64,000 nt of DNA from NCBI RefSeq assembly GCF_000412635.1, contig NZ_ASTG01000003.1:248001-312000 (forward strand), read 5' to 3'. The first letter of the stretch is position 1. Each line of letters opens with the position of its first letter. The DNA is from Sphingobium bisphenolivorans. Lineage in GTDB: Bacteria > Pseudomonadota > Alphaproteobacteria > Sphingomonadales > Sphingomonadaceae. Under the pieces are notes generated by a model. That model was not told the DNA's origin. It ran no database searches and worked only from the letters and a program-made list of their open reading frames with translations. Shown in pieces: positions 17,442 through 26,960 of the stretch. The position numbers and the translations under genes were made by a program.

Positions 17442-19043
17442 TCACATCCGGAACAGGCCGAACTGCGCGCGATCGGCGATCGGCGCGTTCAGAGTGGCTG
17501 CGAAGGCGAGGCCCAGCACGTCACGCGTCTGCGCAGGATCGATGATGCCGTCATCCCACAGCCGCGCGGTGGCATAATAGGGATTGCCTTCATCCTCATA
17601 TTTCTGGCGGATCGGCGCTTTGAAGGCCTCCGCTTCCTCTGGCGTCCACTTCGATGCGTTGCGATGTACCGTCGCCAAGACTGAGGCCGCCTGCTCCCCG
17701 CCCATGACGGAGATGCGCGCATTGGGCCATGTGAAGAGGAAGCGTGGCTGATAGGCGCGGCCGCACATACCGTAATTGCCTGCGCCAAAGCTGCCGCCAA
17801 TCAGAACCGTAATCTTGGGGACCTGTGCCGTTGCGACCGCCGTCACCAGCTTCGCACCGTGCTTGGCGATGCCCTCTGCCTCATATTTCCCGCCGACCAT
17901 AAAGCCGGAAATATTCTGGAGGAAGAGAAGCGGAATACGTCGCTGGCAGGCGAGTTCGATGAAGTGCGCACCCTTGACCGCGCCTTCGCTGAACAGGACG
18001 CCGTTGTTCGCCAGAATGGCAACCGGCATGCCCCAGACATGGGCAAAGCCGCAAACGAGGGTCGTGCCGTAGAGCGCCTTGAACTCGTGGAACTCGCTGC
18101 CGTCGACGATGCGGGCAATGACTTCGCGCACATCATAGGGCGCACGCACGTCCTGCGGGATGATGCCATAAAGATCCTGTCCATCATATTTGGGCGGCTT
18201 CACGTCCCGCAGGTTGAGCTCGGGCGTGAAGTCGGGCTGCAGCGTCGAAACGATGTCGCGCACAATGGAGAGCGCATGTTCGTCATTCTCAGCGACGTGA
18301 TCGACGACGCCGGACTTGCGACCGTGCAGGTCGCCGCCGCCCAGATCTTCCGCGCTGATGACTTCGCCCGTCGCGGCCTGGACGAGCGGTGGTCCGGCGA
18401 GGAAGATCGTGCCCTGGTTGCGCACAATGACGGTTTCGTCCGACATGGCGGGGACATAAGCGCCGCCCGCCGTGCAGCTGCCCATGACGCAGGCGATCTG
18501 CGGGATGCCGCGCGCCGAGAGGTTGGCCTGATTGTAGAAGATGCGGCCAAAATGTTCCTTGTCTGGAAACACTTCCGCCTGGTTGGGCAGGTTCGCGCCC
18601 CCGCTGTCCACTAAGTAGATCGAGGGCAGCCGGTTTTCCAGCGCTATCTCTTGCGCACGCAGATGCTTCTTGACCGACATCGGGAAGTAGGTGCCACCCT
18701 TCACCGTCGCGTCGTTGCAGGAGACGAGCACCTGTCGCCCTGCAACGCGACCGACACCAGCGATGATGCCGGCGCCCGGCACTTCATCATGATAAAGCTC
18801 ATTTGCCGCGAGCTGACCAAGCTCAAGGAAGGGCGAACCCAGATCGAGCAGCCGCTCGACACGCTCACGCGGCAGAAGTTTACCGCGGGACACATGCTTG
18901 GTCCGCGCGCTTTCGGAACCGCCCTGTGCCGCAGCCGCGACCTTGTCGCGCAGTTCCTGCGCCAAAGCGGAATTATACGCAGCATTGGCTCGGAACGTTT
19001 CGCTACGGGCGGAGATCTTCGTGTCCAGAACGGGGGCGCTCAC
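17442..19043 (-). CDS. liuB: Methylcrotonyl-CoA carboxylase beta (carboxyltransferase) subunit
   Basis: A 533-residue carboxyltransferase, the usual length for MCC beta (about 535). It moves the carboxyl group from biotin to 3-methylcrotonyl-CoA. Segments seen: [54 protein letters not shown] (oxyanion region) and [20 protein letters not shown], both typical of MCC rather than propionyl-CoA carboxylase. The start is GTG at 19043 with GGAGG ten bases upstream; the longer open frame to 19106 is Arg/Lys-rich and unlike the family. It follows liuA by 156 bases. Confidence 0.94.
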   Translation of the reverse strand: MSAPVLDTKISARSETFRANAAYNSALAQELRDKVAAAAQGGSESARTKHVSRGKLLPRERVERLLDLGSPFLELGQLAANELYHDEVPGAGIIAGVGRVAGRQVLVSCNDATVKGGTYFPMSVKKHLRAQEIALENRLPSIYLVDSGGANLPNQAEVFPDKEHFGRIFYNQANLSARGIPQIACVMGSCTAGGAYVPAMSDETVIVRNQGTIFLAGPPLVQAATGEVISAEDLGGGDLHGRKSGVVDHVAENDEHALSIVRDIVSTLQPDFTPELNLRDVKPPKYDGQDLYGIIPQDVRAPYDVREVIARIVDGSEFHEFKALYGTTLVCGFAHVWGMPVAILANNGVLFSEGAVKGAHFIELACQRRIPLLFLQNISGFMVGGKYEAEGIAKHGAKLVTAVATAQVPKITVLIGGSFGAGNYGMCGRAYQPRFLFTWPNARISVMGGEQAASVLATVHRNASKWTPEEAEAFKAPIRQKYEDEGNPYYATARLWDDGIIDPAQTRDVLGLAFAATLNAPIADRAQFGLFRM

Positions 19044-19199
19044 TTCGTCTTTCTCCTCCCACTTGCGTCGTACGGCGGCGCGGCTTCTGATAAGGCCAGA
19101 GTGCATTCCGGCTGTGCGCAGATGATGTACTGCTCGGCTGGCGGTATTGATCCCAGTCTCCTGCCGCAGCCCGCCGAAAGCAAGATCACCTCGCCCGGT

Positions 19200-20345
19200 T
19201 CAGGCGCCAATCAGCTCGCGGCCGATCAGCATGCGGCGGATTTCGTTCGTGCCGGCACCAATGTCGAGCAGCTTGGCGTCGCGCATGTAACGCTCGACCG
19301 GCCAATCCTTGGTATAGCCCGCACCGCCCAGCGCCTGCACGGCTTCGAGCGCCGTCTTCATGGCGTTCTCGGAAGCCAGCAAGATCGCCCCCGCCGCGTC
19401 GAAGCGGGTCGTCTTGCCCGCATCGCAGGCTTTGGCCACCGCATAAACATAGGCACGCGCCGAATTGAGCGCGACATACATGTCGGCGATCTTGGCCTGC
19501 ATAAGCTGGAAGGCGCCAATCGGCTTGCCGAACTGCTTACGCTCGCGAACATAGGGAAGGACGACATCAAGGCAGGCTTGCATGATGCCCAGCTGAATGC
19601 CCGAAAGCACGGTGCGCTCATAGTCCAGGCCGCTCATCAGAACGCCAACGCCGCCGTTCAGCGGTCCCATGATATTCTCTTCGGGAACCTCACAATCCTC
19701 GAACACCAGCTCTGCGGTGGGCGAGCCACGCATGCCGACCTTGGCGATCTTCTGGCCGATCGAGAGGCCCTTCATGTCCTTTTCGACCAGGAAGGTGGTG
19801 ATGCCCTTCGACCCCTCACCCGTCTTGGCATAGACCACCAGCGTGTCGGCATAGGCCGCGTTGGTGATCCAGAATTTCGTGCCATTGAGGACGTAATGAT
19901 TGCCCTTCTTCTCGGCCTTGAGCTTCATGCTCACGACGTCCGAACCGGCGCCAGCTTCCGACATCGCGAGCGAGCCGACATGCTCGCCCGAGATCAGCTT
20001 TGGCAGATATTTCGCCTTCTGCTCCGCATTGCCCCAGCGGCGGATTTGGTTGACGCACAGATTGGAGTGCGCGCCGTAGGACAGGCCGATCGAGGCAGAA
20101 GCGCGAGCGACCTCCTCCTGAGCCACGACATGTTCCAGATAACCGAGGCCAAGGCCGCCATCCTCTTCCGGCACAGTGATGCCGTGCAGGCCCAGTTCAC
20201 CCATGGCGGGCCACAGTTCGCGCGGGAACCAATCCTTGTCGTCTATCTCTGCCGCGAGCGGCGCAATCTTGTCGGCGGAGAAGCGGGCGGCGCTCTCCCG
20301 AATCATGTCGGCATTGTCGCCGAGCGCGAAATCGAAATCATTCAT
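19200..20345 (-). CDS. liuA: Isovaleryl-CoA dehydrogenase
   Basis: A 381-residue acyl-CoA dehydrogenase that oxidises isovaleryl-CoA to 3-methylcrotonyl-CoA in leucine breakdown, with FAD. Segments: [14 protein letters not shown] (FAD/substrate), [36 protein letters not shown], and the C-terminal [16 protein letters not shown]. The catalytic base is in helix G at E243 in GLDYERTVL, the position used by isovaleryl-CoA dehydrogenases (E254 in human). This supports the assignment over other acyl-CoA dehydrogenases. A GGGAG site precedes the ATG. It is the first intact gene of the liu operon. Confidence 0.94.
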   Translation of the reverse strand: MNDFDFALGDNADMIRESAARFSADKIAPLAAEIDDKDWFPRELWPAMGELGLHGITVPEEDGGLGLGYLEHVVAQEEVARASASIGLSYGAHSNLCVNQIRRWGNAEQKAKYLPKLISGEHVGSLAMSEAGAGSDVVSMKLKAEKKGNHYVLNGTKFWITNAAYADTLVVYAKTGEGSKGITTFLVEKDMKGLSIGQKIAKVGMRGSPTAELVFEDCEVPEENIMGPLNGGVGVLMSGLDYERTVLSGIQLGIMQACLDVVLPYVRERKQFGKPIGAFQLMQAKIADMYVALNSARAYVYAVAKACDAGKTTRFDAAGAILLASENAMKTALEAVQALGGAGYTKDWPVERYMRDAKLLDIGAGTNEIRRMLIGRELIGA

Positions 20346-20429
20346 TGCTGCTCTCCCGCGATATCCTATGGTCGGCGCGCCTTCTTGCGTAAGGCTTGAT
20401 CAAGGAAAAATCGAACCTTCGCTAACGAC

Positions 20430-20675
20430 CTCATAGATGCTGTCTGTAGACCTCCACCCGTGGCGACCCGACAGTACCAAGCCCGTTGATCCGCACCAGC
20501 ACCTTGCAGCACCGCGGCTTTGCGAGAAATCTGCGGCCGCCGGCCGAGCCAAAGGCTTGGCCGCCAGCCCGCCCGAGTCCTCAAGATCCAGAATAATGGC
20601 CTAGGCGCCGGTTGCCACCGCCTTGGCGAAGCGTTCGGGCCGATCGGCGGGAACGAACAGGAGCGAGCCCAGCAT
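20430..20675 (-). pseudogene. Broken paralogue of the CoA-ester lyase
   Basis: From an ATG at 20675, with AAGGG upstream, the minus strand reads MLGSLLFVPADRPERFAKAV and continues ATGA, then an in-frame TAG, then AIILDLEDS. In the intact paralogue (14087-14968) the stop position is the Asp of GADALILDLEDS. After LEDS the sequence leaves the frame; a shifted frame gives LVRINGLG, matching LVRVNPLD. The rest of the gene is missing. It has a nonsense codon, at least one frame change and a 3' truncation, so it cannot make the enzyme. Confidence 0.85.
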
Positions 20676-20793
20676 ATATTTCGCCCTTTCTTCAGCGCAC
20701 CAGCCGATTCAATAGCGTACCGACCACTCCGAAGTGAACCGACAAAGGCGAGCTTTACAGACCTGCGCCGCCGCGACGATGTCGATGCGATAG

Positions 20794-21021
20794 ACTGTCG
20801 GCCTTTCGACCGGCCATGACCAGACGATCCTGCGCGGCGATCCGGCGAACCGCAGCTTCTCCGTCCTCTACCTCAAGGCTGGCAAGCTCATCGCGCTCGA
20901 TTGCGTCAATGCGATCAAGGATTATGTGCAGGGCCGTGCCCTTGTCGTGTCCGGCGCCCTGCTCGATCAGGCACAGCTTGCGGACGCCGGCATCCCGCTC
21001 AATGAAGTCGGCCTCGCCTGA
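20794..21021 (+). pseudogene. C-terminal remnant of a ferredoxin/rubredoxin NAD(+) reductase
   Basis: The frame ending TGA at 21019-21021 reads TVGLSTGHDQTILRGD, then NRSFSVLYLKAGKLIALDCV, then NAIKDYVQGRALV, and ends NEVGLA. This is the C-terminal dimerisation-like domain of FAD-dependent ferredoxin reductases that serve Rieske oxygenases and P450s. A TAG stands directly before the first family residue and no FAD or NAD domain is present, so about 80% of the gene is gone. Within the remnant the codons are still clean. Confidence 0.8.
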
Positions 21022-21143
21022 TCCGCTGCGCTCGGGCGCATCGCAACTGCAACATGCGACCCGCAATGCGCGACGATTCCCCTCTGGACCGCAGGACGCC
21101 GCTGGTGCACGGAACGGATATGAACCACAGAGAGGGAAATGGC

Positions 21144-21926
21144 GTGACGGAACTGGTGAAGAGCGAACTTGAGGAAGGCATCGCCAAGATCACGCTCAAT
21201 CGGCCGGATGCTGGCAACGCGATGAGCTGGGCGCTGGTGGATCGGTTCAGCACCGTTGTGGAAGAGCTGACGGCGCAAGCGGGCGTCCGAGCCTTCCTGA
21301 TCCAGGCGGAAGGCAAGAATTTCTGCGTCGGCGGAGACATCCGCGTTTTCGCAACCGAAACCGATCCGGCGGGCTTCATCACCCGGCTGGCCGCGCGCCT
21401 GCACGAGGGGCTGGCGCTGCTCGCCGCCCATCCCGCACCTGTCGTGATCGCTGCCCAGGGTGCGGCCGCCGGCGCAGGCCTCAGCCTGGTGGCGAGCGGC
21501 GACATCGTGCTCGCCGCTGAGGGCTCGACCTTCGCCATGGCCTACACGGGTATCGGGCTCACCGCAGACGGCGGAGCGACCTGGATGTTGCCGCGCCTGA
21601 TCGGCCTGCGCGCGACGCAGGAAATGGCTTATCTCGGCCGCCGCCTGAACGCTCAAGAAGCCGTGGCACTAGGACTGGCGACCCGGAGCGTCGCGCCTGA
21701 ACAACTCGATGCGGAGGCTGCCACTATCGCGCGTACGATCGCGAATGGCCCCACGGCGGCTTTCGGCGGCGTCAAGAAACTGCTGTTCGCCGGCGACCTG
21801 GCCCCGTTCCCCGAGCATCTTGACGCGGAAGCTCATGCGATCGGCGTCGCCATGGCAACGGATGACGCCGGGGAAGGAATCAAGGCCTTTCTGGAGCGGC
21901 GCAAGCCCGTTTACCAGGGCAACTGA
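21144..21926 (+). CDS. Enoyl-CoA hydratase/isomerase (crotonase) family protein
   Basis: A 260-residue crotonase-fold enzyme. Segments: ITLNRPDAGNAMSW, FCVGGDIRVF (oxyanion hole), AAQGAAAGAGLSLVASGDIV and GLTADGGATWMLPRLIG. The last has Asp where classical crotonase has the second catalytic Glu, as in PaaG-type isomerases and some methylglutaconyl-CoA hydratases. The GTG at 21144 has GAGAGG eight bases upstream; an earlier ATG at 21120 has none. Divergent from liuA, it could supply the methylglutaconyl-CoA hydratase step, but this is inferred. A terminator follows. Confidence 0.82.
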   Translation: MTELVKSELEEGIAKITLNRPDAGNAMSWALVDRFSTVVEELTAQAGVRAFLIQAEGKNFCVGGDIRVFATETDPAGFITRLAARLHEGLALLAAHPAPVVIAAQGAAAGAGLSLVASGDIVLAAEGSTFAMAYTGIGLTADGGATWMLPRLIGLRATQEMAYLGRRLNAQEAVALGLATRSVAPEQLDAEAATIARTIANGPTAAFGGVKKLLFAGDLAPFPEHLDAEAHAIGVAMATDDAGEGIKAFLERRKPVYQGN

Positions 21927-22015
21927 TCAGTATCTTCCAGCAGTCACTAAGGGTGTCGGCGTCGCTGAGCGAGCCCCTCACACCCGCCAGAGAGTTCAGA
22001 TCTTGTCCGGTTGTG

Positions 22016-22049
22016 AAAAGGCCCGCCGCGCGCACGCGACGGGCTTTTC
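22016..22049. terminator. Bidirectional rho-independent terminator
   Basis: GCCCGCCGCG-CGCA-CGCGACGGGC at 22021-22044 forms a ten-pair stem with one mismatch. It is preceded by AAAAG and followed by TTTTC, so it can end transcripts from both the enoyl-CoA hydratase gene (plus) and pntB (minus), which converge here. Confidence 0.85.
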
Positions 22050-22067
22050 TGCCGGGAAGCACCGCTG

Positions 22068-23462
22068 TCAATGCAGTCCCGAGCCGCCCCCGGCCAGTTC
22101 CTTGGCGATGGAGCCGACCATGTCCTTGGCATCGCCAAACAGCATCTGGGTGTTGCTGTTATAGTAGATCGGATTGTCGATGCCGGCGAAGCCCGCGTTC
22201 ATGCTGCGCTTGATGACGAACACCGACTTGGCGCGGTCTGCCTCGATGATCGGCATGCCGGCGATGGCACTCTGCGGATCATCGCGCGCCGAGGGGTTGA
22301 CCGTGTCGTTGGCGCCGATGATCACCGCCACGTCCGCCTGCGGCAGTTCGGGGTTGATATCATCCAGGTCGACCAGCTGCTCATAAGGGACATTCGCTTC
22401 GGCAAGCAGCACGTTCATATGGCCGGGCATGCGGCCCGCGACGGGGTGGATTGCGAACTTGACGTCCACGCCCTTCTTGGTGAGCGCCTGGTAAAGCTCG
22501 CTGACCTTATGCTGAGCCTGCGCGACAGCCATGCCGTAACCGGGAATGATGACCACGCTGCTGGCATTTTCCAGCTGCATCGCCGCTTCCTCGGCGGAGG
22601 CGGAGCGGACTACGCGGTCGTCCTTGCCGCCCGCCGCGCCGGCCACCACAGCGCCGAAACCGCCGAACATCACATTGGCGAAGCTGCGATTCATCGCCTT
22701 GCACATGATCACCGCCAGGATGAAGCCCGATGCACCGTCCAGCGCGCCCGCGACGATCAGCAGCTTGTTGCCGAGCGCGAATCCCATCGCGCTCGCCGCC
22801 AGACCCGCGTAGCTGTTCAGCAGCGCGATGACGGTCGGCATGTCAGCGCCGCCGATCGGGATCACCAGCAGGATGCCGAACAGCAGCGCCAACGCGACGA
22901 AGACGGGGAAGAGGTAGGTCTGGGTCGGATCGATCGCCAGCATCACGCCGATCACGACCGCCGCCAGCGCGACCGCGCCATTGACGATGCGCTGTCCGGG
23001 GAAGGAGACGGGCCGGCTGCCCATCAGCTCCTGCAGCTTGGCAAAGGCGATGACCGATGCGGTGCAGGTCAGGAAACCCAGCAGCATCTCGAACATCAGC
23101 GCCCACAGCACGAAGCTGCCGGCATATTCCGCATGGGCGTGCTTATAATATTCGGCAGCGCCGATCAGCCCAACGGCCAGCGCGCCGAAGGCGTGGGAGA
23201 TGGCGGTCCGCTGCGGGATGGCGGTCATCGGCATCAGCAGCGCCATCGGAATACCAGCGGCGGCACCCGCGATCATCGCGATGATGATGAGCGTGTAGTC
23301 GACCATCTCATGATGAACGAGCGCGCCGATGATGGCAATCAGCATGCCGATCTCGCCGGCGCGTACGCCGCGGCGGGCAGTCGAGGGATGACTCATCCAC
23401 ATCAGCGAGAGGATGAAGAGGGTCGATGCGGCGATCGCCGCGAAAGGAACGAAAGCGTCCAT
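22068..23462 (-). CDS. pntB: NAD(P) transhydrogenase beta subunit
   Basis: A 464-residue inner-membrane subunit of proton-translocating transhydrogenase, which reduces NADP+ with NADH using the proton gradient. Membrane helices fill about residues 1-265. The soluble NADP-binding domain III follows, with VVIIPGYGMAVAQAQHKV, HPVAGRMPGHMNVLLAEA and VIIGANDTVNPSA, the classical dIII motifs. It ends near MLFGDAKDMVGSIAKEL. It is the third gene of a tight pnt operon, three bases after pntAB. In sphingomonads this complex is a main NADPH source. Confidence 0.96.
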   Translation of the reverse strand: MDAFVPFAAIAASTLFILSLMWMSHPSTARRGVRAGEIGMLIAIIGALVHHEMVDYTLIIIAMIAGAAAGIPMALLMPMTAIPQRTAISHAFGALAVGLIGAAEYYKHAHAEYAGSFVLWALMFEMLLGFLTCTASVIAFAKLQELMGSRPVSFPGQRIVNGAVALAAVVIGVMLAIDPTQTYLFPVFVALALLFGILLVIPIGGADMPTVIALLNSYAGLAASAMGFALGNKLLIVAGALDGASGFILAVIMCKAMNRSFANVMFGGFGAVVAGAAGGKDDRVVRSASAEEAAMQLENASSVVIIPGYGMAVAQAQHKVSELYQALTKKGVDVKFAIHPVAGRMPGHMNVLLAEANVPYEQLVDLDDINPELPQADVAVIIGANDTVNPSARDDPQSAIAGMPIIEADRAKSVFVIKRSMNAGFAGIDNPIYYNSNTQMLFGDAKDMVGSIAKELAGGGSGLH

Positions 23463-23465
23463 CTG

Positions 23466-23756
23466 TTACTTCCCCCGCGGCTTGAACATTTTGAGCATGC
23501 GATCGGTGATCATGAAGCCGCTGACCAGATTGACGGTCGCACAGAACACCGCGACGAAGCCCAGCGTCTTGGCGAGCGGCGTCGCACCTTCCTCCCCCGT
23601 GATCGTGATCGCGCCGACGATCACCACTGCGGCGATCGCATTGGTCAGCGACATCAGCGGCGAGTGAAGAAGCGGCGAAACCTTCTTGATCAGCTGGAAA
23701 CCGACAAAGGCTGCCAGGATGAAGACGAAAAGATAATCCGGATTAAGCGCAGTCAT
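23466..23756 (-). CDS. pntAB: NAD(P) transhydrogenase alpha subunit, membrane part
   Basis: A 96-residue membrane protein with three helices (FVFILAAFVGFQLIKKVSP; a central Ala/Val/Ile helix; TLGFVAVFCATVNLVSGFMI). It matches the separate domain II-alpha peptide of the three-gene transhydrogenases found in alphaproteobacteria. In E. coli this part is fused to PntA. The ATG overlaps the pntAA stop (ATGA) and pntB follows after three bases, so all three subunits are translated together. Confidence 0.95.
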   Translation of the reverse strand: MTALNPDYLFVFILAAFVGFQLIKKVSPLLHSPLMSLTNAIAAVVIVGAITITGEEGATPLAKTLGFVAVFCATVNLVSGFMITDRMLKMFKPRGK

Positions 23757-24892
23757 TGTGTCACCCCCGTCGATTCAAGCAGCCGCTCGCTGACGACCTT
23801 CCCGCCCCTGGTGATGCGGATCGCGTCGCCGATCTCGGCATCCAGCACCGGCGCATTCTGCTCCTTGTTCCAGAAGGCGGACAGGAAGTTGTAGAGATTG
23901 CGCGCGAACAGCGCCGATGCGTCGGCAGCGAGGCGCGAAGGCACATTCTTGTGACCGATGATCTTGACGCCATGGCGCTCGACCACCTCCCCCAGCACCG
24001 CGCCCTCGACATTGCCGCCCTGTTCCACGGCCAGATCGACGATCACGCTGCCCGGCCGCATAGACGCGATCTGCGCGTCGGAAATCAGGCGGGGCGCCGG
24101 CTTGCCGGGGATCAGCGCCGTCGTAATGACGATATCCTGCTTGGCGATGTGGCCGGACACCAGCTCAGCCTGCGCCTTTTGATAGTCCTCCGACATCTCG
24201 GTGGCATAGCCGCCCTTGCCCTCGCCCTCGATGCCGGCGACGCTTTCGACAAAGATCGCCTTCGCGCCCAGGCTCTCGATCTGCTCCTTGGTGGCGGAGC
24301 GCACGTCGGTCGCCGACACCTGCGCGCCCAGACGCTTGGCGGTCGCGATCGCCTGAAGGCCCGCGACGCCCACGCCCATGATGAAGGCCTTGGCGGGCGA
24401 CACCGTGCCCGCAGCCGTCATCATCATCGGGAAGGCGCGGCCATATTCATGCGCCGCATCCAGCACCGCCTTGTAGCCGGACAGGTTCGACTGCGAGGAG
24501 AGGATGTCCATCGACTGCGCACGGGTGATGCGCGGCATGAACTCCATCGCCAGCGCCTCGAACCCGGCGGCCGCATAGGCGTCCACACGCGCCCGCTCGA
24601 CAAAGGGGTTGAGGCCTGCGACGATCCAGGCGCCCGGCTTCGCCCCGGCGAGGCTGGCCGGCTCAGGCCCCTGCACGCCCAGGATGATGTCGGCGCCCGC
24701 CAGCGCGGCTTCCCGCGTGCCGACGGTCGCGCCCATCGCCGCATAGTCTGCGTCGGCGATCGCAGCGGTCAGGCCGGCGCCGGCTTCCACCGCTACCTCG
24801 GCTCCAAGGCCCACGAACTTCTTGACCGTCTCCGGCGTGCCCGCGACGCGGCGCTCGGCAGGTGCCAACTCTTTCAATATGCAAATCTTCAT
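23753..24892 (-). CDS. pntAA: NAD(P) transhydrogenase alpha subunit, soluble NAD-binding part
   Basis: A 379-residue domain I protein that binds NAD(H). Segments: MKICILKELAPAERRVAGTP, AVLDAAHEYGRAFPMMMTAAG, and the nucleotide-binding VGVAGLQAIATAKRLGAQVSATDVR reduced here to its core VAGLQAIATAKRLGA. The LSQSNLSGYK-type region reads SSQSNLSGYKAVLDAA. The ATG at 24892 has GGGAGAG five bases upstream; the frame runs open to 25261, but that extension has no family resemblance. First gene of the pnt operon. Confidence 0.95.
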   Translation of the reverse strand: MKICILKELAPAERRVAGTPETVKKFVGLGAEVAVEAGAGLTAAIADADYAAMGATVGTREAALAGADIILGVQGPEPASLAGAKPGAWIVAGLNPFVERARVDAYAAAGFEALAMEFMPRITRAQSMDILSSQSNLSGYKAVLDAAHEYGRAFPMMMTAAGTVSPAKAFIMGVGVAGLQAIATAKRLGAQVSATDVRSATKEQIESLGAKAIFVESVAGIEGEGKGGYATEMSEDYQKAQAELVSGHIAKQDIVITTALIPGKPAPRLISDAQIASMRPGSVIVDLAVEQGGNVEGAVLGEVVERHGVKIIGHKNVPSRLAADASALFARNLYNFLSAFWNKEQNAPVLDAEIGDAIRITRGGKVVSERLLESTGVTQ

Positions 24893-24988
24893 CTGCTCTC
24901 CCCGCATGGGGCGCCCGCTATCTCCGCTGCGCCTTGGACTGCCTTTGCTCCGAGTCCACCTAATGTGCCTATTATGCCTCTTTCGAGA

Positions 24989-25008
24989 GCGATTACGGTA
25001 TAAATCGC
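24989..25008. promoter_or_regulatory. Inverted repeat between pntAA and the GntR gene
   Basis: GCGATT-N8-AATCGC lies in the 223-base region between the divergent pntAA and GntR-family genes. GntR regulators usually bind short inverted repeats near their own promoter. This is a candidate operator based on position only. Confidence 0.3.
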
Positions 25009-25115
25009 GGATTGTCACGCCTAAAAAGCGCATGTAATAGGAAGCGGGCGCCCCGATGATGCCTTTCGCGGAGAAACTCGCTAAGACCAACCCCAGGGGC
25101 GACGCGAGGAGAATG

Positions 25116-25811
25116 ATGAGTAATCGTAAGCAGAATTCTCGCGAAGGGTTGGTGACCGCGGCCGTGGCGAAGCTGCGCGAAATGATTATCGCGCAACCGC
25201 CGGAAACGCAGATCGGGTCGCTGCCCGACTTGGCCAAGGAGCTGGGCGTCGGCATCGTCACTGTGCAGCAAGCTGCCCGTGTGCTGGAGCATGAGGGCTT
25301 CCTGAAAGTGCGCCGCGGCCCCCGTGGCGGCTATTATGGTGCACGGCCTGCCGCTGAAGGATTGAGCCGAGCCATTTCCGGCTTCCTGGCCCTGCACCAC
25401 TCTGCGCATCCAGAGGCCATAGACATTATCACCTTGCTCGATTGCGAGCTTATGGCAGCGGCAGCGCGCGCGAAGGATGAAGTGCTGAGGCAGAAGCTGG
25501 CAGCGCTTGTCCAGTCAGTGGACGATCGCAACACCGCGCGGCAACGTGGCGCGTTCGATCAGAGCATGCTCGACATTCTTTACCTGATGGTCGATCGCCC
25601 GTTGATGGAGCTGCTCTCGCGAGTGGCGGTTCACCATTATGCTGAATATCCTCGCGGTCCCGTCTACATGGGCGACGATGGCAAGCAGCGTTGGAAGCGT
25701 GAAAGAAAAGCCATCATCTCGGCCATCCTCGATGGAGATCCCGAGCGGGCCCGATTTGAAGCGCAGAGGCGACGCCGCGAAATCATGAGTCGCCTGAATG
25801 CTCAGATCTGA
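25116..25811 (+). CDS. GntR family transcriptional regulator (FCD-like)
   Basis: A 231-residue regulator. The winged helix covers about residues 10-75, with the recognition region LPDLAKELGVGIVTVQQAAR and the wing FLKVRRGPRGGYYGAR. The C-terminal effector domain is all-helical, as in FCD-type GntR proteins that bind organic acids, though the metal-binding His residues are not clear to me. The second of two adjacent ATGs (25113, 25116) is better spaced from the AGGAG at 25107. It is divergent from the pnt operon and may control it. The target is not shown by sequence. Confidence 0.85.
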   Translation: MSNRKQNSREGLVTAAVAKLREMIIAQPPETQIGSLPDLAKELGVGIVTVQQAARVLEHEGFLKVRRGPRGGYYGARPAAEGLSRAISGFLALHHSAHPEAIDIITLLDCELMAAAARAKDEVLRQKLAALVQSVDDRNTARQRGAFDQSMLDILYLMVDRPLMELLSRVAVHHYAEYPRGPVYMGDDGKQRWKRERKAIISAILDGDPERARFEAQRRRREIMSRLNAQI

Positions 25812-25968
25812 GCATGGCTGGGGTAAACTCATCGAAGCGGTGTGCCTCGCATATGAGGCCAAGCTGGCATAATGAAATAAGTGACCGGCGCAAACCATTA
25901 CAATCCAAGCCGATTCTGGCGCCGAGCGAATAGCACTGATCTCGCCGGCGCATCGTTAACCGCCGGCC

Positions 25969-26673
25969 TCAACCGCCCTTGGATGCAAGCCAGATCGTGT
26001 GAATTACATGCTCCTCACCGGCCAGCGCCGGGATGCTGACCTCTTCCACATCGAACCCGGCGTTCCCCAGGCGATCGACAAAGTCATCATCCGTGTAGGC
26101 CGACCATATGGCGAGGACGCCACTCGCCCTCAGCGCCTTATGTGCCGCCCGCAATCCCCAGTTGCAGTAGAGCCGTTCGTTGGGAAGGTGGATCATCCCG
26201 TCGGGACCATTATCGACGTCCAGAAGAATGGCGTCGAATTCGGCCCCCTGCCTGAAGATCACGTCATGGACATCGGCCATTTCAAGCGTCAGTCGAGGAT
26301 CGACGAGATGGCCCCGAAACAGATGCGCCAGCGGCCCCCTTGCCCATTTGACGATCTCAGGCACAAGTTCGGCGACGACGACCTCAGCAGCCGGTGAAAG
26401 CGAGGAGAGTGCCGCCCCCAGCGTGAAGCCCATGCCCAGCCCGCCGATGAGGATGCGGGCGTCGCGATGGGAAAGCCGCTCGCATGCCAGTCTGGCCAGC
26501 GCTTCTTCGGAATGGCGAACCTGATCGCCCATCAGTTCATCTTCTCCGAACCGGATCGAGTAATCGTCTCCTCGACGCCACAGGAGCAATTCACCTCCGT
26601 CGGGAAGTTGTGCGGTGTCAACCAGCTCTACGGGGAGTGCCGATCGGTCATCCTGTGGTGCCAGCATGGTCAT
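25969..26673 (-). CDS. Spermidine synthase-like methyltransferase-fold protein
   Basis: A 234-residue Rossmann protein of the spermidine synthase/SAM-methyltransferase group. Nucleotide-binding motifs: ARILIGGLGMGFTLGAAL and VVVAELVPEIVKWA. The Asp-rich active region is FDAILLDVDNGPDGM, followed by LASKGG at the end. It is shorter than true spermidine synthases (about 285) and lacks their N-terminal strand domain, so the substrate is open. The start could be 26673 or the ATG two codons on. It follows a small gene by six bases, indicating co-transcription. Confidence 0.75.
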   Translation of the reverse strand: MTMLAPQDDRSALPVELVDTAQLPDGGELLLWRRGDDYSIRFGEDELMGDQVRHSEEALARLACERLSHRDARILIGGLGMGFTLGAALSSLSPAAEVVVAELVPEIVKWARGPLAHLFRGHLVDPRLTLEMADVHDVIFRQGAEFDAILLDVDNGPDGMIHLPNERLYCNWGLRAAHKALRASGVLAIWSAYTDDDFVDRLGNAGFDVEEVSIPALAGEEHVIHTIWLASKGG

Positions 26674-26679
26674 TCCGCG

Positions 26680-26901
26680 TTACGACCGCGACTTCGTCTG
26701 ATCATATTGGCCAGGTTCGGCCTTGAACACATCGCGCGCGAAGGTACGGACTGCGGCCGCGGACTTGAATCTCTCCTCCTGCATATGCGACGTGACCAGC
26801 GGATAGCCCTGGGAATTGTAGCGGGTCTCGCGCACCGTGAGCCGGAAATGCCCATCATCATCCTTGGAGATGAGATAGGGACGGATTGCTTCTCGGCTCA
26901 T
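26680..26901 (-). CDS. Small hypothetical protein
   Basis: A 73-residue basic soluble protein. The ATG at 26901 has GAGG about nine bases upstream. The pattern FRLTVRETRYNSQGYPLVTSHM-like region (residues about 19-40) followed by AAAVRTFARDVFKA suggests a small alpha/beta fold. I recognise it only as a type of short protein common in sphingomonads. It is six bases ahead of the spermidine synthase-like gene. Confidence 0.6.
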   Translation of the reverse strand: MSREAIRPYLISKDDDGHFRLTVRETRYNSQGYPLVTSHMQEERFKSAAAVRTFARDVFKAEPGQYDQTKSRS

Positions 26902-26960
26902 GGAGATTCCTCACTGTAACTGGGATGGTCGGCAGGGCGAACACTCTGTCGGGGATGAAG

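Noticed and set aside
18651-20399. 582-codon plus-strand frame over liuB and liuA
   Set aside because: Antisense shadow of two well-supported genes; composition is unlike a real protein.
22071-23894. 607-codon open frame on the plus strand opposite pntB and pntAB
   Set aside because: It is the reverse-strand shadow of the well-conserved transhydrogenase genes; its product is His/Arg/Asp-rich with no domain pattern.
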